The translations under genes were made by a program, and so were the position numbers. A DNA stretch of 64,000 nucleotides from Gemmatimonas groenlandica (GTDB taxonomy: Bacteria > Gemmatimonadota > Gemmatimonadetes > Gemmatimonadales > Gemmatimonadaceae). How positions within the stretch are numbered: the first letter of the stretch is position 1; the number at the start of each line of letters is the position of its first letter. The stretch is from contig NZ_CP053085.1 in the NCBI RefSeq assembly GCF_013004105.1, positions 4,464,001 to 4,528,000 on the forward strand. Reading direction: 5' to 3'. The notes below the pieces were generated by a model. The model was not told the DNA's origin. It searched no databases and saw only the letters and a program-made list of their open reading frames with translations. Positions 46,347 through 55,251 of this stretch are shown here, piece by piece.

Positions 46347-47339
46347 ATGACCCTCATCCTCAGCCAGCAGGACGTTCGCGAGTGCCTGCCGATGGACGCG
46401 TGCATGCACGTCATGCGCGACACGTTGGAGGCGCTCGCCGTTGGTGACGCCGTGCAGCCGCTCCGATCGGTCATGCGCGGTCCGGAGCAGACAGGCGTCC
46501 TCGGCGTCATGCCCGGATGGCTGCCCGGGCTCGGCGTGATGGGACTGAAGGCGGTGAGCGTGTTCTCCGGGAATCATGCGGCCGGGCTGGAGTCGCATAT
46601 CGGTGCCGTGCTACTTCACGAAACGCAGCATGGGCAACTGATCGCGATTGCGGATGCGTCCGAGATCACCGCCATTCGCACCGCCGCCGTGAGCGGCGTC
46701 GCCACGCAGGCTCTCGCCCGTGACGACGCCGGCGATCTCGCCATCCTGGGCGCCGGTACGCAGGCGCGCACGCATCTCGAGGCGATGCTGGTCGCACGCC
46801 CCTTACGACGGGTACGCGTGTGGAGCCGCACGCGTGCGCATGTCGACGCCTTCGCCACGTGGGCGGCGCAACGCTTTGGGGTGAAGGTCGAGGCGATGCC
46901 GTCGGTGCGCGATGCGGTCCACGAGGCGGACATCATTTGCACCACCACGGCATCCCGTGCGCCGATTCTCGAAGGCGCGTGGATCGCGCCCGGTGCGCAC
47001 GTCAACGCCGTGGGGTCGAGCGTCGCCTTTGCGCGCGAGCTCGATACGGCAGCGGTCGTCGCGTCTCGACTGTTCGTCGATCGGAAGGAGTCGACCATCA
47101 ACGAGGCGGGCGACTATCTCTTCCCCCTTCGCGAGGGTGCCATCACCGAGGCGCACATCGTGGGTGAACTCGGCGACGTGCTGCGTGGCGTGCTGCCAGG
47201 ACGACGCGACGCTGCCGAGATCACGCTGTTCAAGTCCCTCGGATTGGCCATCGAAGACATCGCGGCGGCGCAGCATGTGTACGCGCAGGCGAGAGCGACT
47301 GGGCGCGGCGTGACGGTGCATCTGGGCGGCAGGCGGTGA
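46347..47339 (+). CDS. Ornithine cyclodeaminase/mu-crystallin family protein
   Basis: The 330-aa protein has the family's order: LILSQQDVRECLPM start, GVMGLKAVSVFSGNHAAGLESHIGAVLLHETQHGQLIAIADASEITAIRTAAVSGVAT (substrate region with Lys and Arg), and the Rossmann motif LAILGAGTQARTHLEAM. DIICTTTASRAPILEGAWIAPGAHVNAVGS follows. Members use NAD(P) to deaminate ornithine or reduce related imines. It is translationally coupled to a dehydratase gene; together they may degrade or make an amino acid such as hydroxy-amino acids. A gene fragment at 35423 is a relic of a paralogue. Confidence 0.88.
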   Translation: MTLILSQQDVRECLPMDACMHVMRDTLEALAVGDAVQPLRSVMRGPEQTGVLGVMPGWLPGLGVMGLKAVSVFSGNHAAGLESHIGAVLLHETQHGQLIAIADASEITAIRTAAVSGVATQALARDDAGDLAILGAGTQARTHLEAMLVARPLRRVRVWSRTRAHVDAFATWAAQRFGVKVEAMPSVRDAVHEADIICTTTASRAPILEGAWIAPGAHVNAVGSSVAFARELDTAAVVASRLFVDRKESTINEAGDYLFPLREGAITEAHIVGELGDVLRGVLPGRRDAAEITLFKSLGLAIEDIAAAQHVYAQARATGRGVTVHLGGRR

Positions 47340-48319
47340 GCGAGCCGATGTTCGCCGATCTCACGCTGGCCCATATCGAGGCGGCGCGCGATCGCGTGCG
47401 CGGCGCGGCGGTTCGCACACCACTGGTGCGACTGCATGTGCCGCTCGACTACGACGGCGCGCCGCAAGAGATCTGGCTCAAGTTGGAGAACTTGCAGCCG
47501 ATCGGCGCATTCAAGATTCGCGGCGCCGCGAACGCGATCGCGATGGCCACGGAGGCCGAGCTCGCGCGCGGCGTGTATACCTGCAGCGCCGGGAACATGG
47601 CGCAGGGCGTGGCGTGGATGGCCCGCGAACGTGGTGTACCATGTACCGCCGTGGTGCCGGATCACGCGCCGCAGACCAAGCTCGATGCCATTCGCCGGCT
47701 CGGCGGAGACGTCATTCGCGTGCCGTTCGCCGAATGGTGGCAGGTGATGACGTCGCACCGGTACGAAGGCATGGACGGGCTGTTCATCCATCCGGTGAGC
47801 GATCCACGCGTGATGGCGGGGAACGGCACGATCGGGCTGGAGATTCTTGAGGATCTCCCCGACGTGGACGCGGTGGTCGTTCCGTATGGCGGAGGCGGGC
47901 TGGCCTGCGGTATCGCGACCGCCCTGCGCGCGCTCCGTCCCGGGGCGAAGACGCTGGCGAGCGAGGTGGAGACCTCGGCGGCGCTTGCGGCCGCATTGCA
48001 GGCGGGCGAACCGACGACGATCACCTACACGCCGAGCTTTGTCGATGGCATAGGCAGTAGTCGCGTGCTCGACGACATGTGGCCGCGCGCGAAGGCGCTG
48101 CTGGATGGATCGTGCGTCGTATCGCTCCACGACGTCGCGGCGGCCGTGCGCTTGCTCGTGGAACGCAATCGCGTGGTGTCGGAGGGCGCCGGCGCGTCCT
48201 CGGTGGCGGCGGCGCTCGCTGGGATGGCCGGCACGGGTAAGGTGGTGTGTGTCTTGTCTGGTGGAAACATCGATCGCCACACGTTGAGCGGAATTCTCAC
48301 GAGCGACGCGACGATGTGA
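47336..48319 (+). CDS. PLP-dependent threonine/serine dehydratase family protein
   Basis: The 327-aa protein has the fold-type II PLP pattern: IWLKLENLQPIGAFKIRGAANAI with the Schiff-base Lys, CSAGNMAQGVAW (Asn loop), the phosphate-binding PYGGGGLACG, and SGGNID near the end. Family members deaminate Thr or Ser or racemise Ser. There is no ACT domain, so it resembles the catabolic or racemase type. The GTG start overlaps the upstream stop by 4 bp. Confidence 0.88.
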   Translation: MSEPMFADLTLAHIEAARDRVRGAAVRTPLVRLHVPLDYDGAPQEIWLKLENLQPIGAFKIRGAANAIAMATEAELARGVYTCSAGNMAQGVAWMARERGVPCTAVVPDHAPQTKLDAIRRLGGDVIRVPFAEWWQVMTSHRYEGMDGLFIHPVSDPRVMAGNGTIGLEILEDLPDVDAVVVPYGGGGLACGIATALRALRPGAKTLASEVETSAALAAALQAGEPTTITYTPSFVDGIGSSRVLDDMWPRAKALLDGSCVVSLHDVAAAVRLLVERNRVVSEGAGASSVAAALAGMAGTGKVVCVLSGGNIDRHTLSGILTSDATM

Positions 48320-48367
48320 TGCGAACGCACAGCGCGAACGCACCATATACTCGTGTCTGGCGGCCCG

Positions 48368-49354
48368 TCAGCGCGTCGATTGCCCGACCGCTTCCTCGGC
48401 GCGGAACCGCCACGCTAGATGCCGCTCGGCGGCATCGCGTTTCCGGAACTCACCCGGCGACACACCGACCAGCTTCTTGAACGCCTTCGAGAAGCTGAAT
48501 GCATCGCGGTAGCCGACATCGGTAGCGACGCGCTCGAGCGTGGCGTCGCTCTCGGTCAGCAGACGCATCGCGCGCTGCATGCGCACCGTGCGCAAATACG
48601 AGAGCGGAGTGTCACGCATGCTGGCGCGGAATCGCAACGCCAGGACGCTGCGCGATACGCCCACTTCACTGGCGAGCATGTCGAGCGTCCAGTCGCGCGC
48701 GCTCTCCGCGTGTATCGCTTGTACGGCCTTGCGGACGGCAGTATCGCCAACCGCATGCATCCAGCCGGCGCCCACGGCATCATCTCGGGCCACGATCGTC
48801 CGCAGGAGATAGGTGAAGAGCACATCGAGCAGCCCGTGCACCACGGTACCGCGTCCGAGCAACTCGCTGGCGCCCGCCCCGTGCGTGGACTCGTTCGTCA
48901 GCATCGCGACGGCGAGACTCAGTGGCTCAAAGCGCGGCGACTCGTCGGTGCGCAACACAAACCACTCCGGCAACTCGCTGAAGAAGGGATGCACCGGCGT
49001 GTTCCAGAGCTGATAGGCACCGCTCACCAACGTTGGCGTGCTGCCATCGTTTGCGGCGACTCGTGCCGGAGTGACGTCCACGTCGACGTTATCGACGGGC
49101 ATTCCGCTCATGTGCGCACTGGTTGAGAGCCAGTGCGTGCAGCCCCGACCCATGACGGCGATGTCCCCCGCCGCGAGTCGTATCGGCGTGGGAAGTGAAG
49201 GCGCATGGAGGTAGACGACTCCTTCGAGTACAACGTGGAAGCCGAGGCTGCGATCACAAGGAAAGGCCAGCGTGCGGCCGGGAACCAGCCCACGCCTGTT
49301 CACCAAGCGCCGTCGGAGTCCGGAGTCCCGGAAGAGTTCGGAGAGAATGTCCAT
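48368..49354 (-). CDS. AraC-family regulator with cupin sensing domain
   Basis: The 328-aa protein has an N-terminal cupin (FHVVLEGVVYLHAPSLPTPIRLAAGDIAVMGRGCTHWLS) and a C-terminal AraC domain (LDMLASEVGVSRSVLALRFRASMRDTPLSYLRTVRMQRAMRLLTESDATLERVATDVGYRDAFSFSKAFKKLVGVSPGEFRK). It is divergent from the NmrA-like gene at 49459. Divergent AraC/oxidoreductase pairs of this type are usually regulator and target. Confidence 0.9.
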   Translation of the reverse strand: MDILSELFRDSGLRRRLVNRRGLVPGRTLAFPCDRSLGFHVVLEGVVYLHAPSLPTPIRLAAGDIAVMGRGCTHWLSTSAHMSGMPVDNVDVDVTPARVAANDGSTPTLVSGAYQLWNTPVHPFFSELPEWFVLRTDESPRFEPLSLAVAMLTNESTHGAGASELLGRGTVVHGLLDVLFTYLLRTIVARDDAVGAGWMHAVGDTAVRKAVQAIHAESARDWTLDMLASEVGVSRSVLALRFRASMRDTPLSYLRTVRMQRAMRLLTESDATLERVATDVGYRDAFSFSKAFKKLVGVSPGEFRKRDAAERHLAWRFRAEEAVGQSTR

Positions 49355-49396
49355 CGCTTAAATATCCGCTTCGTGGGACTCAAAGACAATAAATAC

Positions 49397-49429
49397 GGAC
49401 TAATCGCCATGTTTAGTCCCGTTTTGACA
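49397..49429 (+). promoter_or_regulatory. Inverted repeat and -35 box upstream of the NmrA-like gene
   Basis: GGACTAA (49397-49403) and TTAGTCC (49413-49419) form an inverted repeat just before TTGACA (49424-49429) in the divergent region with the AraC gene. GGACT also occurs at 49377. This AT-richer stretch is the likely promoter/operator for the pair; the -10 box is unclear. Confidence 0.45.
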
Positions 49430-49458
49430 AATAGCATTCGCATCACACTCTAACCCAG

Positions 49459-50316
49459 ATGCCCTCCATGTCCACAATCCTCGTCCTTGGCGCTGCCGGC
49501 AATGTCGGTAGCGAACTGTCCCGCCTGCTGGCCGCCGCCGGCCACAACGTCCGTCGCGCCACCAGCCGCACCGCCGGCGACGGGCAGGTGCACCTCGATC
49601 TCACGACCGGTGCTGGGCTCGACGCAGCGCTCACGGGCGCCGACGCCGCATTCCTGCTCGCTCCGCCAGGCTACACGAATCAAGATGCACTGCTCGGTCC
49701 GGTCATCGACGGCGCGAAGAAGCACGGTCTCAAAAAAGTCGTCCTGATGACGGCGATGGGAGCTGACGGCGATCCCAATGGCGCCATGCGCAAGGCCGAG
49801 CTGATGCTCGAGCAATCGGGGCTCGCGTGGAACGTGATCCGCCCGAACTGGTTCATGCAGAACTTTCACACCTTCTGGATGGGCGGCATTCAGCAGGCGA
49901 ATGCGATTTTGCTACCGGTCGCCCAAGCGAAGGGGAGTTTCATAGACGCCCGTGACATTGCTGCTGTGGCCTCGGTGCTGCTACAGGGGCGAGGCTTCGA
50001 CAATCAGGCGTTCGACCTCACGGGCTCCGAGGCGCTCGACCACGACGAGGTCGCGGCGATTCTTTCACGCGAGACGAACCGTTCGATCCGATACGAGGAA
50101 GTCACGACGGACGCGATGCGCGCTGGCCTGCTCGGTGCTGGCGTACCCGCCGACTACGCGGAGTTCCTGTTGGTGATTCTCGAGTACTTCCGTCTGGGCT
50201 ACTCGGAGCGCACGACTGATAGTGTCCGGACTATTACAGGCCAAGCGCCACGTGGCTTCGCGCAGTACGCTCGGGACTACAAGGCGGAGTTCGCGCTACC
50301 GAAGGCGTTGTCGTAA
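49459..50316 (+). CDS. NmrA-like NAD(P)-binding oxidoreductase
   Basis: The 285-aa protein is an atypical short-chain dehydrogenase: Rossmann start ILVLGAAGNVGSELSRLLAAAGH, a LLAPPGYTNQDALLGPVIDGAKKHGLKKVVLMTAMGAD stretch, KAELMLEQSGLAWNVIRPNWFMQNF and FIDARDIAAVASVLL. It lacks the YxxxK catalytic pair, as expected for NmrA/QOR2-like proteins, which sense or reduce quinone-type substrates. The translation start at 49459 or at the second ATG (49468) is uncertain. Probably controlled by the divergent AraC regulator. Confidence 0.88.
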   Translation: MPSMSTILVLGAAGNVGSELSRLLAAAGHNVRRATSRTAGDGQVHLDLTTGAGLDAALTGADAAFLLAPPGYTNQDALLGPVIDGAKKHGLKKVVLMTAMGADGDPNGAMRKAELMLEQSGLAWNVIRPNWFMQNFHTFWMGGIQQANAILLPVAQAKGSFIDARDIAAVASVLLQGRGFDNQAFDLTGSEALDHDEVAAILSRETNRSIRYEEVTTDAMRAGLLGAGVPADYAEFLLVILEYFRLGYSERTTDSVRTITGQAPRGFAQYARDYKAEFALPKALS

Positions 50317-50455
50317 GCACGGATTCGCATACGGGCCGAGCGCTGTTGAAGCACGCCAGTCTCGTTGACGGCATCGCGTTCCAGGTCCGCCGTTCCTGCT
50401 CGATCGCCGGCGACCGGCGCGTAACGAGAGCGCCAGCGACGATCTGACGCAAATC

Positions 50456-50492
50456 CACAGAGCGAACGCGCCATACACGCGTTCGCTCTGTG
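50456..50492. terminator. Perfect 15-bp hairpin between convergent genes
   Basis: CACAGAGCGAACGCG (50456-50470) and its exact complement (50478-50492) flank a 7-nt loop, between the NmrA-like gene and the convergent lipoprotein gene. It is most likely a bidirectional terminator. Confidence 0.7.
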
Positions 50493-50523
50493 AATCACAC
50501 TCGACAAGGTGTCGCTCAATCAA

Positions 50524-52545
50524 TCACAGTGGCTTCTGCCCAATGACCGTCACCGGTGTCGCCGTCGCGTCGGTTCCGGCAGCCGTCGCACCATTGCCCA
50601 ACTGTCCCGTGTCATTGCGCCCCCAGCACTTTACCGTGAGTCGATCGGCCGTCACGGCACAGGTGTGCGAGCCGAAGCCGGTGGCGATACCCGACGCCGC
50701 CACTTCGGCGGCGGTGAGGCCTGCAACGCGCGCCGGGCGAATCACCGCGACTGACGCTGCTTGCCCAACTTGTCCATTGCCATTCATCCCCCAGCACCAC
50801 ACCTCGGAAACCGTCGACAGCGCACAGCTGTGATTCGCACCGATGGCAAGCGACTTGAGCGCCGGCACGCCTGACAGCGGGCTTGGATTCGACGACTCCG
50901 CCGTGCCGCCGTTGCCGAGCTTCCCGCCATTGTTGCCCCAGCAGAAGCCCTGGCCAGCGGTCGTGAGTCCGCAGCTGTGAATCTGTCCGGCGCCGACCTG
51001 CGCCCAGCTGCGACCGCCGGCCACGAGCGACGGTACCGCGCTGAACGTGTTGCCGTACGAGATCGACTTGGCGTCGCCGAGGTTGCCCCAGCCATTGTAG
51101 CCCCAGCAGTAGGCTTGGGCCCCCGTCGTGATGCCGCAGGTGAACGTGGCGCCCACCGTGAGCGACGCGAATTGCATCGTCGGCGCGACGGCCACCGGCG
51201 CTTCACTCATGGCTGGTGCGTTCATGGCGAACTGCCGCCAATCGTTGTGCCCCCAGCAGTACATCGCACCGGCGCCGGTGAGCGCGCAGCTGTGTTCGGA
51301 GCCCACGGCAATGTCGGTGAACGCCAGACCACCCGCCACCGCTACCGGCGTTGCACTCTGCGCGATCGTGCTCACGCCAAGTGCACCCCAGCCGTTGCCG
51401 CCCCAGCACCACGCCTTGCTGTTCACGTCGAGCGCACAGGTGTGCCGACCGAAGCTCGCCAGCTTGCGCACACGAATTCCGTCAGGTCCCGTGTTCGGTA
51501 CACGCACCGGCGACGAGGAGATCACATCAGCGCCCAGCTGTGCCGCGCCGATGCGCCCTTCGTTGCCATTCTGCCCCCAGCACCACACGATGCCGCCGCT
51601 GGCGATATCGCACGAGTGCTGCGTGCCTGCCACCAGCGAGCGATACTTGATCACGATGACGCGTGACGCCGAACCGTTCTTGCCTTCGCTGGTCGCGGTC
51701 ACCGTCACGGTGCCACGATCGAGACCCGTGAGGACGCCGGTCACACTATCCACCCGCGCCACCGCCGGGTTGGAAACGCTCCACCGTACCACCCGGCCGG
51801 TGAGCAGCTGCTGATTCGCATCGCGCAACACCGCCACCAGCGGAAGCGCATCCCAGGCCTCAAGCGTATCAAGCGCGGTGTTCACCGACACAAAGGCCAC
51901 CGGCACATTCACCACGACGCGCGCGCTGCGGCTCTTCCCCTCACTCGTCGCCGTTACGAGCGCCGAGCCACCCTGCAACCCCTTCGCCACACCCGTCACG
52001 GAATCGATGCTCACGATGGCCGGCGCGGTCGAGCTCCACCGTACCACCCGATCAGACAGCGTGGCACCCAGATCATCCTTCACCTGTGCCGTGAGCGTCA
52101 CCGTGGCACCAAGCAGTACATGCGTGCTGTCGGGTGTGATCACCACGGTGGCGGCCGGCACCGGCTGCACGATCACCGCGGCCTGCGCACTCTTCCCCTC
52201 GGCCGACGCCGTGATGACCGCGCGCCCAGGCGCCACGCCGGTCGCGACACCGACCGCATTCACGCCCGCGATCTCCGGAGCTGCCGTGGTCCATGAAATG
52301 ACACGTCCGTTCAGCACATTGCCCACCGAGTCTCGCGCTACGACCACGAGCTCGCGTGTCCGTCCGGTAAAGACGTTGGCTGAGTCCGGAGTCAGCGAAA
52401 GCGACGCGATCGAAGCGACTGGCGGTGGAGGCGGTGGAGGTGGCGGAGGCGTTGGACGCGGTGCGGGCGAGGTCGCGCTATCGCTGCAGGCGGCGAACAC
52501 GATCATACTGATCGCGTAGGCGACGTGCCGAGGGGTGAATCGCAT
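50524..52545 (-). CDS. Lipoprotein with three Big_2 domains and seven RCC1-like repeats
   Basis: The 673-aa product has a lipobox (FAAC), a Pro-rich linker (about 28-42), and three bacterial Ig-like Big_2 domains (about 45-300; ASLSLTPDSANVFTG, repeated EGKSxxAxVxV ends). An RCC1-like propeller (about 305-673) carries seven CWGxN motifs. It is likely surface-exposed, with the Ig domains as a stalk. RCC1 propellers bind proteins in other contexts; the ligand here is unknown. It is read towards the hairpin at 50456. Confidence 0.88.
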   Translation of the reverse strand: MRFTPRHVAYAISMIVFAACSDSATSPAPRPTPPPPPPPPPPVASIASLSLTPDSANVFTGRTRELVVVARDSVGNVLNGRVISWTTAAPEIAGVNAVGVATGVAPGRAVITASAEGKSAQAAVIVQPVPAATVVITPDSTHVLLGATVTLTAQVKDDLGATLSDRVVRWSSTAPAIVSIDSVTGVAKGLQGGSALVTATSEGKSRSARVVVNVPVAFVSVNTALDTLEAWDALPLVAVLRDANQQLLTGRVVRWSVSNPAVARVDSVTGVLTGLDRGTVTVTATSEGKNGSASRVIVIKYRSLVAGTQHSCDIASGGIVWCWGQNGNEGRIGAAQLGADVISSSPVRVPNTGPDGIRVRKLASFGRHTCALDVNSKAWCWGGNGWGALGVSTIAQSATPVAVAGGLAFTDIAVGSEHSCALTGAGAMYCWGHNDWRQFAMNAPAMSEAPVAVAPTMQFASLTVGATFTCGITTGAQAYCWGYNGWGNLGDAKSISYGNTFSAVPSLVAGGRSWAQVGAGQIHSCGLTTAGQGFCWGNNGGKLGNGGTAESSNPSPLSGVPALKSLAIGANHSCALSTVSEVWCWGMNGNGQVGQAASVAVIRPARVAGLTAAEVAASGIATGFGSHTCAVTADRLTVKCWGRNDTGQLGNGATAAGTDATATPVTVIGQKPL

Positions 52546-52573
52546 GGGAGGATGCCTCAGTGAATTGGAATGG

Positions 52574-53497
52574 TCAGTTCTTCTGCGTGAGTTGCGTCAG
52601 GGCAATGCGGTACTCGTTGGCTGCCGCGTCCCACGCGATGCGATACGCCGCGGGGTACATGCCGGCCGGCGACGCCTGCGCGCCCATCGGGAGCGGGATC
52701 ACGCTGTCACGTTGCGCCGCGGTCGCGGCGGTGCGACGGCCGAGAATGAAATCGCGCGTGATCATCGGCTCGACGAAGGTGAAGCGTCCGTTCCACGAGC
52801 CGTAGATGAACGTCGTCGTGAAGGGCTTCGCGAGTTCGGGATGGCCAAGCAACGCCTGGATCTCCGGCGAACGCACGTCGATCCAATGCACACCCATCTT
52901 TGGCACCGCCGGCGTGGGCACATTCGGTGGTGTCAGCGTCGAGTAGAACTGCGGCACCATCGCGGCCGGCGGCAGGTTGTCTGCCTTCTGCTGGAACTGC
53001 GCGTCGGTCGGCAGAATCAGATCACGCTCGGCCTGCGTGATCGTGTAGAAGTGGAAGTCGAAATGCGGAATCGTATAGATGCCAGGGATCTCGTGCCCCT
53101 GCGGATTCCAGTCGAGCTCGAGGAACTTGAACGGTGTGCCGTTCTGCTGCGGCATCGGCAGGATGTATTCGTGCGAGTCCACATGTTCGTGCCCGTCGCC
53201 GCCACCTGGCGGCATGTTCATCGGTGCGGGCAGTCCTTCCAGCGCGGCGGGCGAGAGCGCCACGCCGAGTTCGATGGCGCGCCCCTGCTGCCGCTTGTCG
53301 AACAAGATGTACGTGCGCGCCGTGCCATTGCCGAGGGTCACGGACACGCCATACTGACGCGACTCGCCGGTCGGCAACGTCACTACGTCGGTCGGTCCGG
53401 CCGGCGACGCCGACTGCTCGTCGGAGCATGCGCCGACGGCGGCGCACGTGAGGAGCGCCACAATGGCGGGCGCTGCGGAGAATGAGAATGAACGCAT
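52574..53497 (-). CDS. DUF5602-like exported lipoprotein
   Basis: The 307-aa product has a signal peptide with lipobox (VGAC). The mature part has many His residues in metal-like clusters (GGGDGHEHVDSHEYILP; PHFDFHFYTITQAERDLI; GVHWIDVRSPE). The HFDFHFY motif is what I associate with DUF5602, called by resemblance. It may bind a metal in the periplasm. It precedes the RCC1 lipoprotein gene by 28 bp in the same direction, so the two are probably one operon. Confidence 0.65.
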   Translation of the reverse strand: MRSFSFSAAPAIVALLTCAAVGACSDEQSASPAGPTDVVTLPTGESRQYGVSVTLGNGTARTYILFDKRQQGRAIELGVALSPAALEGLPAPMNMPPGGGDGHEHVDSHEYILPMPQQNGTPFKFLELDWNPQGHEIPGIYTIPHFDFHFYTITQAERDLILPTDAQFQQKADNLPPAAMVPQFYSTLTPPNVPTPAVPKMGVHWIDVRSPEIQALLGHPELAKPFTTTFIYGSWNGRFTFVEPMITRDFILGRRTAATAAQRDSVIPLPMGAQASPAGMYPAAYRIAWDAAANEYRIALTQLTQKN

Positions 53498-53732
53498 GAG
53501 AAACTCCAGTGCAGGTGATGAAGACGAAAGTGATTTCACGCTTCGCTACGGTGTATCGCGTGACGTGGAGACAGCTTCGTCGCATCGCGCACTTCGCACA
53601 TGGGTCAGGCGCACCGGGTCATTCGACATGGGTCATTCGTCTCGGGTCGTTGTACCCGCGTGCGTACACCGCCACGCGCACATCATGGGCAACCACTGCT
53701 GCACATCCGATGATCAATTCCGCGAGGTGTTT

Positions 53733-54611
53733 GTGTCCCTTCGATTCGCCATTCTCTCCGGTGCCGGCGCCGTAGTCGGCGGTACGCTGCTCACCGTATT
53801 CGGCGTCGCCGAAATCCGTGCCCGTACGCACTACGATGTGCCGGAGCATACGCTCACGGTTCCGAACGACCAGGCCACTATTGATCGTGGTGCACGTCTG
53901 GCGCAGGTCCGATTCTGCGCCGATTGCCACGGCGACGGACTGACGGGACGCGTGATGGTGGAAGGGTCGGCCATCGGGCGTCTCGCGCCACCCAACCTCA
54001 CCAATGGCCGGTTACCGCGCGCGCTCACTGATCAGGAGTGGGAGCGCGGCGTTCGCCACGGCGTGCGCGCCGATGGACGACCGCTGCGCATCATGCCGTC
54101 GCATGAGTTCACGCAGATCACCGACGCGGATCTCGCTGCCATCGTGGCGTACGCCCGCCATCTGCCATCATCCACGACGCCGGTGCCGACGACGACGCTC
54201 GGGCCGCTCATCAAGGCGCTCGACATCGCTGGAGTGGTTGACGCCTACCCCGCGTCGCTCATCGACCACGACAGACCGCATGCGGCGCAGCTTGTCGCGG
54301 AACCCACGCCGGCCTACGGCAAGTACCTGGCAAGCACGTGCACCGGCTGTCACGGAACCGGGCTGTCCGGCGGCAAAGTGCCCGGCACGCCTCCCGAGTT
54401 TCCGGCGGCGGCGAACATCACGCCCACCGGCATCGGTCACTACACGCTGGTTGACCTGACCAGGCTGCTACGCAGCGGCGTTCGCCCCGACGGAAGTCGG
54501 GTCAACGATGGGATGCCGTGGAAGTTCACGCGCTCGCTCGACGACACGGAGATCGCGGCGATCTACGCCTACCTCAAGACGGTTTCGCCGCGCGAGTACG
54601 GTCGTCGGTGA
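53733..54611 (+). CDS. Diheme cytochrome c
   Basis: The 292-aa product has an N-terminal signal/anchor (FAILSGAGAVVGGTLLTVFGV) and two class I cytochrome c domains, each with one heme motif (CADCHGDGLTG near 68 and CTGCHGTGLSG near 205) and a distal Met (RIMPSHEF and DGMPWKF). Such proteins pass electrons from periplasmic dehydrogenases. I choose the GTG at 53733 after GAGG; the frame is open to 53448 without signal-like sequence. It overlaps the convergent response regulator by 38 bp. Confidence 0.85.
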   Translation: MSLRFAILSGAGAVVGGTLLTVFGVAEIRARTHYDVPEHTLTVPNDQATIDRGARLAQVRFCADCHGDGLTGRVMVEGSAIGRLAPPNLTNGRLPRALTDQEWERGVRHGVRADGRPLRIMPSHEFTQITDADLAAIVAYARHLPSSTTPVPTTTLGPLIKALDIAGVVDAYPASLIDHDRPHAAQLVAEPTPAYGKYLASTCTGCHGTGLSGGKVPGTPPEFPAAANITPTGIGHYTLVDLTRLLRSGVRPDGSRVNDGMPWKFTRSLDDTEIAAIYAYLKTVSPREYGRR

Positions 54612-55245
54612 TGTTCGTATCCAGCAGCATCTGCCCCACCGCCGCGCGATTGGCCACGCCGAGCTTCAGCATCACCTGCTCGGCGTGGTTGCGCGCCGTA
54701 AAAAAGCTGAGGCTGAGCCGCGCGGCGAGTTCGGCATTCGTGCAGCCCTCGGCCATCAACCTCGCCACGGCTATTTGCCGGTCCGTCAACCCGTGGCGCT
54801 CCTTCAGCTCGCGATCTTCGAGTACGCGGACCACGCCGGCCGGTACCGCTGCGGCCGGTGCCGGCGCAGCGCGACGTGTCCGACGCAGCAAGGCCGAAAT
54901 GCGCGCCAGAAGTTCCATCGCGCCGAAGGGCTTCGTCACGTAGTCGTCGGCTCCCAGTCGGAAGCCCTCGACCTTGTCGGCCTCCAGCGTGCGCGCCGAC
55001 AAGATGAGCACCGGGCAGTCGAGGCCACGCGCACGCAACTCTTTGAGCACGTGATAGCCGTCTTTATCGGGTAATCCGAGGTCGAGGAGCACGAGATCCG
55101 GCGGCTCGGCGCGCGCGCGGGCGAGCGCTTCGATCGCACGACCCGCCAACAGCACGGTGTGCCCTTCGAGCTCGAGCGTCTGCTGGAGCGCTTCGGCGTA
55201 GGCCGACGTGTCCTCCACGACCAGGATGCGCGCTGGTGTCGTCAT
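54574..55245 (-). CDS. Response regulator (REC + LuxR HTH), last gene of a phosphorelay operon
   Basis: The 223-aa protein has an OmpR-like receiver (ILVVEDTSAYAEAL, phospho-Asp in DLVLLDLGLPDKDG, Lys in VTKPF). An Ala/Pro linker and a LuxR-type HTH (LTDRQIAVARLMAEGCTNAELAARLSLSFFTARNHAEQVMLKLG) follow. It starts 7 bp after the hybrid kinase stop and is its probable output. Confidence 0.9.
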   Translation of the reverse strand: MTTPARILVVEDTSAYAEALQQTLELEGHTVLLAGRAIEALARARAEPPDLVLLDLGLPDKDGYHVLKELRARGLDCPVLILSARTLEADKVEGFRLGADDYVTKPFGAMELLARISALLRRTRRAAPAPAAAVPAGVVRVLEDRELKERHGLTDRQIAVARLMAEGCTNAELAARLSLSFFTARNHAEQVMLKLGVANRAAVGQMLLDTNITDDRTRAAKPS

Positions 55246-55251
55246 GTGAGC

